64,000 nucleotides of DNA. Source: Pseudomonas sp. HOU2 (GTDB taxonomy: Bacteria; Pseudomonadota; Gammaproteobacteria; Pseudomonadales; Pseudomonadaceae). The notes under the pieces are model-generated. The model was not told the origin of the DNA, made no database searches, and was given only the letters and a program-made list of their open reading frames with translations. Numbering within the stretch: position 1 is the first letter of the stretch; each line of letters begins with the position of its first letter. Location: assembly GCF_040729435.1 (NCBI RefSeq), contig NZ_CP160398.1, positions 744,001-808,000 of the forward strand. Direction: 5' to 3'. This document shows positions 8,447 to 17,396 of the stretch, piece by piece. The position numbers and the translations under genes were made by a program.

Positions 8447-8917
8447 CTAGGCGCCGAAGGCGTCTTTCAGGAAGCCCGGTGCGATATAGCGCTGATAATG
8501 CGCTTCCGACAGCAGGAAGAATTCCCGATCAATGGCATCGCGCAACTCCGGCAGGTTCCAGTCGCGGAACTCCGGCAGCAACACCATCCCGTAGGCTTCC
8601 AGATTAATGATCACCCGCGCCCCGCGCGCAATCAGCTGATACGCCCAGCAATATTCCGACTGATGCGGCACGAAGCGGATCTTGCGCTGTTCCAGCTGCT
8701 GGCGCAGGCGCGCCGGATCGAAGATCTCGACCTTGCTCGCCATCACTTGTGACAGCAATTGTTCCAGCCGCAACCACACCGCACGCTTTTCCTCCTCGCC
8801 GTAACCATTCCAGTGGATCACTTCGTGATGGAAACGCTTGCAGCCACGGCACACCAGATCGCCGTAAACAGTGGAGCAGAGGCCGACGCAGGGGGTCTTG
8901 ATGGTCTGATTGGGCAT
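8447..8917 (-). CDS. DUF1289 domain-containing protein
   Basis: 156 residues. The N-terminal part TPCVGLCSTVYGDLVCRGCKR carries the four-cysteine, probably metal-binding DUF1289 signature, here with a longer C-terminal region (HWNGYGEEEKRAVW onwards) usual for the Pseudomonas form. ATG 8917 (MPNQTIKTPC) is preferred over the ATG 15 bp upstream because the family starts close to the first cysteine pair. The function of the family is not established. The stop lies within a few bases of a REP element. Confidence 0.85.
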   Translation of the reverse strand: MPNQTIKTPCVGLCSTVYGDLVCRGCKRFHHEVIHWNGYGEEEKRAVWLRLEQLLSQVMASKVEIFDPARLRQQLEQRKIRFVPHQSEYCWAYQLIARGARVIINLEAYGMVLLPEFRDWNLPELRDAIDREFFLLSEAHYQRYIAPGFLKDAFGA

Positions 8918-9063
8918 AAATTGGCAAAACACTGAAACGCGGAACAGGCCGGCATGTTAGCCCTTTGTCGGGCATTGATCACCCCTCAAACGTCAGGGGC
9001 AAGCGCTGGCTCGCGGTTTACCCTGCCCGTGCACAACGCCACCAAAGTCCAATAGAGCCTGAC

Positions 9064-9092
9064 TTACCTTTAAATTTTTTTTGCCGTAGAAT
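9064..9092 (+). promoter_or_regulatory. possible sigma-70 promoter of acnB
   Basis: TTACCT (9064-9069) and TGCCGTAGAAT (-10 TAGAAT at 9087-9092, extended -10 TG) are separated by 17 bp. A 12-bp palindrome GCCTTTTAAGGC follows at 9099-9110. This would give a leader of almost 290 nt. Confidence 0.45.
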
Positions 9093-9123
9093 CAGCCAGC
9101 CTTTTAAGGCGCCAATGTCCGTT

Positions 9124-9264
9124 AGAAGCTGTTTTCAAAGCGTCACGAGCACAGTCGTTCCTTCAGAGCGGTGTTGGCGAAGGGTTTTTCCAGCGGGGAA
9201 AAGCCCAACGCCAACCCTCATCAGCTCCCCGTTCTGCAGGCGTAAAACTTTGAAAGCAGCTTCT
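9124..9264 (+). promoter_or_regulatory. candidate structured leader RNA of acnB
   Basis: Three nested helices can be drawn. P1: AGAAGCTGTTTTCAAAG (9124-9140) with CTTTGAAAGCAGCTTCT (9248-9264), 17 pairs with one G-U. P2: CAGAGCGG (9164-9171) with CCGTTCTG (9229-9236). P3: GTTGGCG (9173-9179) with CGCCAAC (9209-9215), continuing after an AA/AA internal loop as GGGTTTTTCC/GGGGAAAAGCCC. There is no U tract, so it is not a simple terminator. I do not recognise it as a named RNA family. Confidence 0.6.
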
Positions 9265-9384
9265 GTAAGGAATTGCCGGTAATTCTGGCCAAACGACTCA
9301 CAACGTCGTGCGGTGCATGAGTACGGCAATTTCGGGATGAGCGTCCCGGACACCCATTTGGGACCACTGATGAGGGTAATAACT

Positions 9385-11994
9385 GTGCTTGAAGCCTACC
9401 GCAAACATATCGAAGAGCGTGCAGCCCTGGGTATCGTTCCCCAGCCGCTTAACGCCGAACAAACTGCAGGCCTGGTCGAGCTGCTGAAGAATCCTCCGGC
9501 TGGCGAAGAAGCTTTCCTCGTTGACCTGATCACCAATCGCGTACCACCAGGAGTGGACGAAGCCGCTTACGTCAAAGCCGGTTTCCTGTCGGCCCTGGCC
9601 AAAGGCGAAGTCACCTCCCCTCTGCTGGACAAGAAGCGCGCTGTAGAACTGCTCGGCACCATGCAGGGCGGCTACAACATCGTGACTCTGGTTGAACTGC
9701 TGGACAACGCCGAGCTGGCGCCAGTGGCTGCCGAAGAACTCAAGCACACCCTGCTGATGTTCGATGCCTTCCACGACGTGGCTGAAAAAGCCAAGAACGG
9801 CAACGTTCACGCCAAAGCCGTGCTGCAATCCTGGGCTGACGGCGAGTGGTTCAAGAAGCGCCCGGTGCTGGCCGACAAGATCAGCCTGCGCGTGTTCAAG
9901 GTCACTGGCGAAACCAACACCGACGACCTGTCCCCTGCACCAGACGCCTGGTCGCGTCCTGATATCCCGCTGCACGCCCTGGCCATGCTGAAAATGGCCC
10001 GTGACGGCATCGTTCCGGACGAGCAAGGCAAGACCGGCCCGATGAAGCAGATCGAAGAAATGCGCGGTCAAGGCTTCCCGATCGCCTACGTCGGTGACGT
10101 GGTCGGTACCGGTTCCTCGCGTAAATCGGCGACCAACTCGGTGCTGTGGTTCTTCGGCGACGACATCCCTTACGTGCCAAACAAGCGCGCTGGCGGTTTC
10201 TGCTTCGGCAGCAAAATCGCTCCGATCTTCTACAACACCATGGAAGATGCCGGCGCACTGCCAATCGAGTTCGACGTGTCGAACATGAACATGGGCGACG
10301 TGATCGACCTGTACCCGCACGCTGGCAAAGTCTGCAAGCACGGTACCGACGAAGTCATCACCACCTTCGAAATGAAGACCCCTGTGCTGCTGGACGAAGT
10401 CCGTGCCGGCGGTCGTATTCCGCTGATCATCGGCCGTGGCCTGACCGAGAAGGCTCGTGCCGAACTGGGTCTGCCGGCATTCGATCTGTTCAAGAAGCCG
10501 GAAGCACCGGCTGAAAGCACCAAGGGCTTCACCCTGGCGCAGAAAATGGTCGGCAAGGCGTGCGGTCTGGCAGAAGGCAAAGGCGTTCGTCCTGGCACCT
10601 ACTGCGAACCGAAAATGACTACCGTAGGTTCTCAGGACACCACCGGTCCGATGACCCGTGACGAACTGAAAGACCTGGCGTGCCTGGGCTTCTCCGCTGA
10701 CCTGGTGATGCAGTCCTTCTGCCACACCGCGGCGTATCCGAAGCCGATCGACGTGACCACCCACCACACCCTGCCTGACTTCATCATGACCCGCGGCGGC
10801 GTTTCCCTGCGTCCGGGCGACGGCATCATCCACTCGTGGCTGAACCGCATGCTGCTGCCGGATACCGTGGGTACCGGTGGTGACTCGCACACCCGTTTCC
10901 CGATGGGCATCTCGTTCCCGGCCGGTTCCGGTCTGGTCGCGTTCGCCGCAGCCACCGGCGTCATGCCGCTGGACATGCCGGAATCGATCCTGGTGCGCTT
11001 CAAAGGCAAAATGAAACCTGGCATCACCCTGCGTGACCTGGTTCATGCCATTCCTTACTTCGCCATCCAGAACGGTCTGCTGACCGTCGAGAAGAAAGGC
11101 AAGAAAAACGCCTTCTCCGGCCGCATCCTGGAGATCGAAGGCCTGGAAGGTCTGACCCTGGAGCAGGCGTTCGAACTGTCCGACGCCTCGGCCGAACGTT
11201 CGGCTGCCGGTTGCACCATCAAGCTGTCGAAAGAGTCGATCACCGAGTACCTGCAGTCCAACATCACCCTGCTGCGCTGGATGATCGGCGAAGGCTACGG
11301 CGATGCGCGTACCCTGGAACGTCGTGCACAAGCGATGGAAGCCTGGATCGCCAACCCTGAGCTGATGGAAGCCGATGCCGACGCCGAATACGCCGAAGTC
11401 ATCGAAATCGATCTGGCCGACATCAACGAGCCGGTACTGTGCGCACCAAACGATCCGGACGACGCCCGTCTGCTGTCCAGCGTGGCTGGCGAGAAGATCG
11501 ACGAAGTGTTCATCGGTTCGTGCATGACCAACATCGGTCACTTCCGTGCTGCCGGTAAACTGCTGGATCAGGTCAAGGGTCAGCTGCCAACCCGTCTGTG
11601 GCTGTCGCCGCCGACCAAGATGGACGCTCACCAACTGACCGAAGAAGGCTACTACGGCATCTACGGCAAGGCTGGCGCACGCATGGAAATGCCAGGCTGC
11701 TCGCTGTGCATGGGTAACCAGGCACGCGTTGAGCCGAACAGCACCGTGGTCTCGACGTCGACCCGTAACTTCCCGAACCGTCTGGGCGACGGCGCGAACG
11801 TCTACCTGGCTTCGGCCGAGCTGGCGTCCGTGGCTTCGATCCTGGGTCGCCTGCCGACCGTCGAGGAGTACATGGAATACGCTGGCAAGATCGACAGCAT
11901 GGCGGCCGATGTCTACCGCTACCTGTCCTTCGACCAGATCGCCGAGTTCCGTGAAGCGGCTGCGAACGCCAAGATTCCGGTCGTTCAAGCCTAA
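9385..11994 (+). CDS. acnB: bifunctional aconitate hydratase 2 / 2-methylisocitrate dehydratase
   Basis: 869 residues, the normal AcnB length. It isomerises citrate and isocitrate in the TCA cycle and can act in the methylcitrate cycle. The AcnB order is visible: N-terminal HEAT-like domain ([21 protein letters not shown]), swivelling domain 4 ([17 protein letters not shown]), then domains 1-3 with GGDSHTRFP and the [4Fe-4S] cysteines in [10 protein letters not shown] and CSLCMGNQ. The start is GTG 9385 ([15 protein letters not shown] in E. coli AcnB alignment) with GAGGG 8 bp upstream; an open frame extends to 9313 but is not family sequence. A long folded leader precedes it and a strong terminator follows. 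Confidence 0.97.
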   Translation: MLEAYRKHIEERAALGIVPQPLNAEQTAGLVELLKNPPAGEEAFLVDLITNRVPPGVDEAAYVKAGFLSALAKGEVTSPLLDKKRAVELLGTMQGGYNIVTLVELLDNAELAPVAAEELKHTLLMFDAFHDVAEKAKNGNVHAKAVLQSWADGEWFKKRPVLADKISLRVFKVTGETNTDDLSPAPDAWSRPDIPLHALAMLKMARDGIVPDEQGKTGPMKQIEEMRGQGFPIAYVGDVVGTGSSRKSATNSVLWFFGDDIPYVPNKRAGGFCFGSKIAPIFYNTMEDAGALPIEFDVSNMNMGDVIDLYPHAGKVCKHGTDEVITTFEMKTPVLLDEVRAGGRIPLIIGRGLTEKARAELGLPAFDLFKKPEAPAESTKGFTLAQKMVGKACGLAEGKGVRPGTYCEPKMTTVGSQDTTGPMTRDELKDLACLGFSADLVMQSFCHTAAYPKPIDVTTHHTLPDFIMTRGGVSLRPGDGIIHSWLNRMLLPDTVGTGGDSHTRFPMGISFPAGSGLVAFAAATGVMPLDMPESILVRFKGKMKPGITLRDLVHAIPYFAIQNGLLTVEKKGKKNAFSGRILEIEGLEGLTLEQAFELSDASAERSAAGCTIKLSKESITEYLQSNITLLRWMIGEGYGDARTLERRAQAMEAWIANPELMEADADAEYAEVIEIDLADINEPVLCAPNDPDDARLLSSVAGEKIDEVFIGSCMTNIGHFRAAGKLLDQVKGQLPTRLWLSPPTKMDAHQLTEEGYYGIYGKAGARMEMPGCSLCMGNQARVEPNSTVVSTSTRNFPNRLGDGANVYLASAELASVASILGRLPTVEEYMEYAGKIDSMAADVYRYLSFDQIAEFREAAANAKIPVVQA

Positions 11995-12009
11995 CGCTGC
12001 AACGCAATG

Positions 12010-12047
12010 AAAAACGCCGCCCATCGTGAGATGTGCGGCGTTTTTTT
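12010..12047 (+). terminator. intrinsic terminator of acnB
   Basis: AACGCCGC, an irregular loop, then GCGGCGTT followed by a run of T, 13 bp after the acnB stop. Confidence 0.9.
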
Positions 12048-12090
12048 ATGCGTGCTCTCAGCAGATAAATACATTTGTGTTCGACATTCC

Positions 12091-12179
12091 CCTGTAGGAG
12101 CTGCCGAAGGCTGCGATCTTTTGATCCTGCTTTTTAAGATCAAGAGCAAAGATCGCAGCCTTCGGCAGCTCCTACAGGG
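12091..12179. repeat. paired REP element, CTGTAGGAGCTGCCG family
   Basis: CCTGTAGGAGCTGCCGAAGG and its mirror CCTTCGGCAGCTCCTACAGG enclose a GATC-rich spacer. The right half contains the TAG stop codon of the SulP gene on the minus strand. Confidence 0.9.
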
Positions 12180-13824
12180 TCAGGTCAGGTTTCACGGCTT
12201 GATGGACCGCACCATCAACGCTCAGCCCACTGAGTATCACCCCATTGGCCGTTACCTCCGGCAACGCCTCCAGCACGGCCAGCGCCTCATGCTTGAGCCG
12301 CGCCAGAATCAGCCGTTTGCCCTCCTGATGCACCCGCAGGAAAAACTCCTGCATCGCCTCGATGCTGGTGCCGTCCAGGTCAGGGGTTTCCTCCAGACTC
12401 AGGATCACTGTGTGCAGCGGTGCGTCCGAGTGACGAATCAAGCGCAACGCCGCACCAAGAACCCGCTCGACGTTGGCAAAGAACAACGCCTCACTGGGCC
12501 GCACAATCAGCACTCCGGGCTCGGTTGTCGCCGTCGGATGACGTTGCACATCGACAAAATCATGCCCGCCATCAATGCGCCCGAGCACCTGAATGTCCGC
12601 CGCCGACATCTGTTTGAGCATCAGCAGCACGCTGATCGCCACCGACACCAGCAAGCCGTCGAGAATGCCCAGCAGCAGCACCGCCGCCACCGCACACAAC
12701 ACCAGCAGCCGATCCCGGCGCCAGACGAAGTAGCGCCCCAGCGGCTGCAGGCTCAAGCCACGCGCCAGCGCATGAATCACGATGGCCGCCAGAATCGGTT
12801 CCGGCGTCAGGGCGATCCACGGCAGCACCGTCAGCACGATCACCAGCACCACCAGCGCCGCCACCCCACCGGCCCAGCGAGAAGTCGCCCCGGCGGCCTC
12901 GTTCGCCGACGTCGCCGAATACCCCGCCCCCGCCGGCATGCCATGGAACAATCCGGACAACAAGTTCGCTGCGCCGAGTGCCAGCAGATCGCGATTGGAA
13001 GTGACACGATCACCGTGCTTGAGGGCGAACGAACTGATCGAGCCGTACGACTCGGCATACAGAATCATCACCAGCGCGAACCCCACCTCCCCCAGCCGCA
13101 GCCAGTCGGCAAACGGCAGCAGCGGCAGGCTTGGCACCTCCAGGCTCAGGTCGATCAAGCCAATCATGCTCACGCCATGGGCCGGCAGGTTCAGCCATTG
13201 CCCGGCGACGATCCCGATCACCACCACCAGCAAACCGCCGGGGACCCGTGGAAAGCGCGAGAACAGCCCCAACAGCACCAGTGCCACCGCTGCGACAGCC
13301 GCCGCCGGCCAGTTCCATTGCGGCAGTTGTTCAAGCAATTGCGGGGCGAAGCGCACCAGATTGGCGTCGGTCAGGTGCACGCCGACCACGCTGGCGACCT
13401 GCTTGAGGATGATGGTCAGCGCGAGGCCGAAAGCGAATCCGCGCAATACCGGTTTGGCGATAAACGCGGTGACACTGCCGAAACGGAAGATCCCCGCCAG
13501 CAAGAACAGCCCGCCGGTGACCAGCACCAGCCCGACCGCCAGCGTCGCGCGCAGTTGCGGGTCGCCATTGGCCATCGTCGCCGTGGCCGCCGCCAGCACC
13601 GCTGCCGAAGATGACGTAGCAGAAACAATGGCAAAGCGGCTGGTGCCAAACAACCCATAACACAGCAGACCGGCAAACAGCGCAATCACCCCGGCCTGCG
13701 GCGCCAGCGCGGCGATGGTCGAATAAGCGACCGCTTCGGGCAACAACAGCCCGGCAATCGACAGACCGGCGAGGATGTCCTGCCAGCGATTGAGGGGTTC
13801 TACAGATTGGGGCGCGCTCGACAA
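12172..13824 (-). CDS. SulP family anion transporter with C-terminal STAS domain
   Basis: 550 residues in the inner membrane, with about 10-12 hydrophobic helices from LLLPEAVAYSTIAALAP onward, the usual SulP TM1 motif. A cytoplasmic STAS domain (EPGVLIVRPSEALFFANVE to DGTSIEAMQEF) forms the end. Substrates of the family include sulfate, bicarbonate and dicarboxylates; it cannot be narrowed here. No ATG fits; TTG 13824 has GGAG at 8 bp and is chosen over the open frame running on into repeat sequence up to 13923. A terminator hairpin lies just upstream of this start. The stop is contributed by a REP element. Confidence 0.88.
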   Translation of the reverse strand: MSSAPQSVEPLNRWQDILAGLSIAGLLLPEAVAYSTIAALAPQAGVIALFAGLLCYGLFGTSRFAIVSATSSSAAVLAAATATMANGDPQLRATLAVGLVLVTGGLFLLAGIFRFGSVTAFIAKPVLRGFAFGLALTIILKQVASVVGVHLTDANLVRFAPQLLEQLPQWNWPAAAVAAVALVLLGLFSRFPRVPGGLLVVVIGIVAGQWLNLPAHGVSMIGLIDLSLEVPSLPLLPFADWLRLGEVGFALVMILYAESYGSISSFALKHGDRVTSNRDLLALGAANLLSGLFHGMPAGAGYSATSANEAAGATSRWAGGVAALVVLVIVLTVLPWIALTPEPILAAIVIHALARGLSLQPLGRYFVWRRDRLLVLCAVAAVLLLGILDGLLVSVAISVLLMLKQMSAADIQVLGRIDGGHDFVDVQRHPTATTEPGVLIVRPSEALFFANVERVLGAALRLIRHSDAPLHTVILSLEETPDLDGTSIEAMQEFFLRVHQEGKRLILARLKHEALAVLEALPEVTANGVILSGLSVDGAVHQAVKPDLTL

Positions 13825-13841
13825 TCCACGGTCTCCAGACG

Positions 13842-13875
13842 AAAAAAAGCCGCTGTGCGCATCACGCACAGCGGC
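13842..13875 (-). terminator. intrinsic terminator of the sdaC-like gene
   Basis: On the minus strand: GCCGCTGTGCG, short loop, CGCACAGCGGC, then TTTTTTT. It lies between the sdaC-like gene and the TTG start of the SulP gene, only 17 bp from that start. Confidence 0.85.
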
Positions 13876-13894
13876 CACTGTAGCTGAAAAGCGA

Positions 13895-13966
13895 AAGATC
13901 GCAGCCTGCGGCAGCTCCCACAAGGTATTCCTGTTGTAGCTGCCGCAGGCTGCGATCTCTTGATCT
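13895..13966. repeat. paired REP element, CTGTAGGAGCTGCCG family
   Basis: GATCGCAGCCTGCGGCAGCT and the mirror AGCTGCCGCAGGCTGCGATC around a short spacer. It abuts the TAG stop of the sdaC-like gene. Confidence 0.9.
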
Positions 13967-15247
13967 CTAAGCGGTCAGCGAATAAATCAACGCCGAAATC
14001 GCCACCAGACCCACGGCGGTAACAAACACGTTCGACGCCTGACCGCGATAACGCGCCATCGCCGGCACTTTACGGATCGCGTACATCGGCATCAGGAACA
14101 GGATCGCCGCGATCACCGGGCCACCGATGGTCTCGATCATCCCGAGAATGCTCGGGTTCAGGGTAGCGACGATCCAGCACACCACCAGCATGAACGCCGC
14201 CACGATGCGATCCAGCGCCTTGGCGCCCGGACGCTTGCCGCTCTTGACGATCAGGCCCTTGAGGCCTTCGCTGGCACCGATGTAGTGGCCGAGGAACGAC
14301 TTGGAAATCGCCACGAACGCAATCAACGGCGCCGCGAAAGCGATGGTCGGATTGCTGAAGTGGTTAGCCAGGTACGACAGGATCGACAGGTTCTGCGCCT
14401 TGGCTTCGGCCAGTTGTTCCGGCGACAGGGTCAGCACGCAACTGAAGACGAAAAACAGCACCATCACCACCATCAACAGGTGGGCGCGGAAGAGGATCTG
14501 CGAACTGCGCTGGTCAGCGTTGACGCCGTAACGACGCTTCTGGTCCACCGCAAAGGCCGAGATGATCGGCGAGTGGTTGAACGAGAACACCATCACCGGA
14601 ATCGCCAGCCACAGCGTGTGCAGCAGCGCCGACGGCGCCGGTACTTGCGAAGCGGTGGTGAGAATGCCGCCATTCCAGTGCGGAATCAGGTACACCGCGA
14701 GGAACAGCAACGCAACGATGAACGGATACACCATCAGGCTCATCGCCTTGACGATCACCTGCTCGCCGCAACGCACCACGGCCAGCAGGCCGAGGATCAG
14801 CACGAACGACAGCAGCGCGCGCGGTGGCGGCGTGATGTGCAGTTGGTGTTCGAGGAAGCTGGCGACCGTGTTGGTCAGGCCGACGCTGTAGATCAGCAGG
14901 ATCGGGAAGATGGCGAAGAAGTACAGCAAGGTGATCAGCGCACCGGCCTTGATGCCGAAATGCTGCTCGACCACCTCGGTGATGTCGGCGCCTTCGCGAC
15001 CGGAAAGCACGAAGCGGGTCAGGCCTCGGTGGGCGAAGAACGTCATCGGGAAGGCCAGCAGCGCGAGGATCACCAGCGGCCAGAAGCCACCCAGACCGGC
15101 GTTGATCGGCAAAAACAGGGTACCGGCGCCAATGGCCGTCCCGAACAGTCCCAACATCCACGTGGTGTCATGGCGATTCCAGCTCGACAGTTCAGCTGGT
15201 GCTGCCGTTTCATAGCGTTCGTCGACGCTATTGGCCTGATCATTCAT
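13967..15247 (-). CDS. SdaC-type serine/threonine (HAAAP) permease
   Basis: 426 residues and about 11 membrane helices. The opening WNRHDTTWMLGLFGTAIGAG and FSFNHSPIISAF segments are typical of the SdaC/TdcC hydroxy- and aromatic-amino-acid permease family, which imports serine or threonine with protons. ATG 15247 (MNDQANSV) has GGAGAT 8 bp upstream, so the longer open frame to 15367 is rejected. No serine deaminase gene is adjacent. It ends at a REP pair and a strong terminator. Confidence 0.9.
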   Translation of the reverse strand: MNDQANSVDERYETAAPAELSSWNRHDTTWMLGLFGTAIGAGTLFLPINAGLGGFWPLVILALLAFPMTFFAHRGLTRFVLSGREGADITEVVEQHFGIKAGALITLLYFFAIFPILLIYSVGLTNTVASFLEHQLHITPPPRALLSFVLILGLLAVVRCGEQVIVKAMSLMVYPFIVALLFLAVYLIPHWNGGILTTASQVPAPSALLHTLWLAIPVMVFSFNHSPIISAFAVDQKRRYGVNADQRSSQILFRAHLLMVVMVLFFVFSCVLTLSPEQLAEAKAQNLSILSYLANHFSNPTIAFAAPLIAFVAISKSFLGHYIGASEGLKGLIVKSGKRPGAKALDRIVAAFMLVVCWIVATLNPSILGMIETIGGPVIAAILFLMPMYAIRKVPAMARYRGQASNVFVTAVGLVAISALIYSLTA

Positions 15248-15499
15248 CCGGTCGGATCTCCGCATTCCGGTCACTTGCCACTCGGTCAGGACGCGTCGGA
15301 AAAAACCGACAGACATGCTCCGGCCGAAACAGGGGCGCGATTCTCCGCGATAAATGAGCAGAAGCAAAGACTTAGCTGAGGAATGGTTGTGCGGAGCAGA
15401 TCAGCGAGTTGTCGTTTTCGGGAAAATGGCTGTCGGCTCCGGATACGTGAAATGTCGTTTTCCGGCAAGTTTCAACGTCATACGAGCGAGACGACTTGA

Positions 15500-15670
15500 T
15501 CAGATCGATCGAGCCAGCATGAATCCGAGTGACATGCAAAACAGGCCGAACGCCAGCATTCCCCAGATTGGGTACATATCGCCCTTGTTTTTGATGCGCA
15601 TTCTTTCTTCCCACTCATCGTGTTCACGTTCCAGTTGTTCCATTCTGGCTTTGCGATCATAGGTACTCAT
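15500..15670 (-). CDS. small membrane protein, function unknown
   Basis: 56 residues, starting MSTYDRKARMEQLEREHDEW. The N-terminal half is highly charged and probably helical (KARMEQLEREHDEWEERMR). The second half is a single hydrophobic helix (MLAFGLFCMSLGFMLA) with basic residues at the C-terminus. A weak GGAAAACC ribosome site precedes ATG 15670. A second small coiled-coil membrane protein lies just upstream on the same strand. No homolog with known function comes to mind; coding status is inferred from the coherent domain pattern. Confidence 0.6.
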   Translation of the reverse strand: MSTYDRKARMEQLEREHDEWEERMRIKNKGDMYPIWGMLAFGLFCMSLGFMLARSI

Positions 15671-15716
15671 GTGGTTTTCCTTTGGATCATGGGTCGGACG
15701 GTTGTGAAACGAACAA

Positions 15717-15911
15717 TCAAAACTTGAAGAAAACGCCTGCTACTGCGGTGATTGCTGTCACCACCCCAGCTATAACTGCGAGCGGATATAAATTTGTCTC
15801 TCTCTTAAGCTTTTTTTCCTCCGCCAATAGCTTTTTCCTTTCGGCCACAAGCTTTCTTGACTCATTCTCCAGCCTGTCGAGTTCCAGATTTTCAAGATCG
15901 TTCTTGAGCAT
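15717..15911 (-). CDS. small coiled-coil membrane protein, function unknown
   Basis: 64 residues if started at ATG 15911 (MLKNDLENLELDRLENES), which has AGGAAGG 4 bp upstream. Residues 3-42 are a charged heptad-rich helix (SRKLVAERKKLLAEEKKLKR); residues 44-62 form one membrane helix (YPLAVIAGVVTAITAVAGVF). The open frame continues to 16097 with a less convincing N-terminus, so a 126-residue form cannot be excluded. The layout (cytoplasmic coiled coil plus a C-terminal tail anchor) mirrors the next gene at 15500-15670. Confidence 0.6.
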   Translation of the reverse strand: MLKNDLENLELDRLENESRKLVAERKKLLAEEKKLKRETNLYPLAVIAGVVTAITAVAGVFFKF

Positions 15912-16141
15912 TCGCCTTCCTTGGCTGCCGGCAGTCCCTGCCCGGGCTGCTTTGTGCCCACATGATTTCGCGTTCATCACCCTTCCGATAGCAGATGCAT
16001 CTGCCAGATTCGTAGGCAAAATCCGCGAAAATTGTAGGTAGCCTCGTACAAAAACAGCGGCGAATTCATCACCCCACACTTTCAATCTGGCCGACATGTT
16101 CTAGCGTGAGAGGAGTCCCTTGCCCAACGGAGTCTTTGCCC

Positions 16142-16525
16142 ATGCCCCTCGTGCGCGTCGAAATCAAAAAACACTCTGACCCCACCTTCGCCAAACGCAT
16201 CGGCGAGCAGATCTACGCCGCCATGCGCAGCACCATCAACGTGCCGGAGCACGACAACTTCCAGATTCTCAACGAGCATGATGGCGAACATTTCATCTTC
16301 GACCCGCAGTACCTGGGCATCCAGCGCAGCGATCAGTTGGTGATCATCCAGATCACCCTCAATGAAGGGCGGACGCTGGAGCAGAAAAAAGCCCTGTACC
16401 AGACCATCGCGCACAGCCTGAACAGCCAACTGGGCATCCGCCTGGAAGACGTGTTCATCAATCTGGTGGAAGTCAAAAAGGAGAATTGGTCGTTCGGCAA
16501 CGGCATCGCTCAATACGCCAGTTGA
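16142..16525 (+). CDS. tautomerase family protein
   Basis: 127 residues. After removal of the initiator Met the protein starts with Pro (PLVRVEIKK), the catalytic base of the 4-oxalocrotonate tautomerase superfamily. Length and the RSDQLVIIQITLNEGR and EDVFINLVEVKKENWSFGNG segments point to the longer tautomerase_2 type rather than the 62-residue enzymes. Its substrate is unknown. ATG 16142 is chosen because only this start puts Pro at position 2. Neighbouring hydrolase and dehydrogenase genes run in the same direction but are separated by a terminator. Confidence 0.88.
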   Translation: MPLVRVEIKKHSDPTFAKRIGEQIYAAMRSTINVPEHDNFQILNEHDGEHFIFDPQYLGIQRSDQLVIIQITLNEGRTLEQKKALYQTIAHSLNSQLGIRLEDVFINLVEVKKENWSFGNGIAQYAS

Positions 16526-16654
16526 CAGCCCTTCGCCGCCGCCAGCATGATCGGCGGCATGAACCTTCGCCCGCTGCACCTCACCCGTACCACCACGACC
16601 GCCACCGGCGGGTCGTGGTGTTGCTGCCTGAGATGAATCCAGCGCAGTGAACCC

Positions 16655-16690
16655 AAGGCCCCGCCAGCAATGGACGGGGCCTTGTTGTTT
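16655..16690 (+). terminator. intrinsic terminator after the tautomerase gene
   Basis: AAGGCCCCG, a loop, CGGGGCCTT, then GTTGTTT. A second hairpin without T tract (CCACGACC/GGTCGTGG) lies at about 16590-16620. Confidence 0.7.
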
Positions 16691-16732
16691 CTCCCGTCCG
16701 TGCGGCACTTGCAGCCCTCAAGGAGAAACACC

Positions 16733-17257
16733 ATGCCCGCAGCACTGTTGATCATCGATATGCAGGTCGGTCTGTTCCATGGCCCGGAAAAACCCCACGA
16801 CGGCGAGCGCGTGCTCGCCAACATCCAGCACCTGATCCACCAGGCCCGCCAGCAACACGTGCCGATCTACGCCGTACGCCACACCGGCCCGGCAGGTTCG
16901 CCGATTGCCGCCGGCAGCCCCTTCTGGCAATTGCTGCCGGAACTCGATCTGAATGCCGAGTCCGACCATGTGTTCGACAAGTCCCGCCCCAACGCCTTCC
17001 ATGGCACTGATCTGGCGCAGCAACTTAAAAGCCGAAATGTCGAAGATCTGTACCTGGTCGGCATGAAAACGCAGTTCTGCGTTGACGCCACCTGCCGCGC
17101 CGCTGCCGATCTGGGCTTCAAACCGTTGCTGGTGACCGACGCCCACACTTGCATGGACACCCCGGCATTACCCGCCCACGTCATCATCGAGCACCATAAC
17201 GCCACCCTCGGCGGGGCATTTGCGCGGCTGATCAACAGCGCCGACGTGAGCTTCTGA
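16733..17257 (+). CDS. isochorismatase-fold cysteine hydrolase
   Basis: 174 residues, the compact single-domain form. Motifs are ALLIIDMQVGLF with the catalytic Asp, a central Lys in FDKSRPNAFHGT, and the nucleophile Cys in VGMKTQFCVDATCRAAADLG, together giving the Asp-Lys-Cys triad of nicotinamidase-like amidases. The family hydrolyses amides, carbamoyl groups or enol ethers; the substrate is not readable here. ATG 16733 follows AAGGAGAAACACC. The dehydrogenase gene downstream is separated by about 140 bp. Confidence 0.88.
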   Translation: MPAALLIIDMQVGLFHGPEKPHDGERVLANIQHLIHQARQQHVPIYAVRHTGPAGSPIAAGSPFWQLLPELDLNAESDHVFDKSRPNAFHGTDLAQQLKSRNVEDLYLVGMKTQFCVDATCRAAADLGFKPLLVTDAHTCMDTPALPAHVIIEHHNATLGGAFARLINSADVSF

Positions 17258-17396
17258 CGAAGCGCCCGCGCGCTCCCCGTTTCAGCTCCTACACTGGCTG
17301 AAGCGGGGCTGCGGCCATCATTGCCAAACCGCTCTGGAATCAGCACTCTGACACGACTTTCGCGACCGAACCGCCACTGATCACAGGAGCCGCGCA

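Noticed and set aside
9298..12024. 908-codon open frame on the minus strand across acnB
   Set aside because: Antisense shadow of a GC-rich gene; composition is His/Gln/Arg-rich with no domain, while the plus strand encodes AcnB at full length.
12007..13614. 535-codon plus-strand frame opposite the SulP gene
   Set aside because: Gln/His/Arg-rich shadow that begins inside the acnB terminator; the minus strand has clear membrane helices and a STAS domain.
16106..16141. Upstream start for the tautomerase
   Set aside because: Only ATG 16142 places the catalytic proline at position 2.
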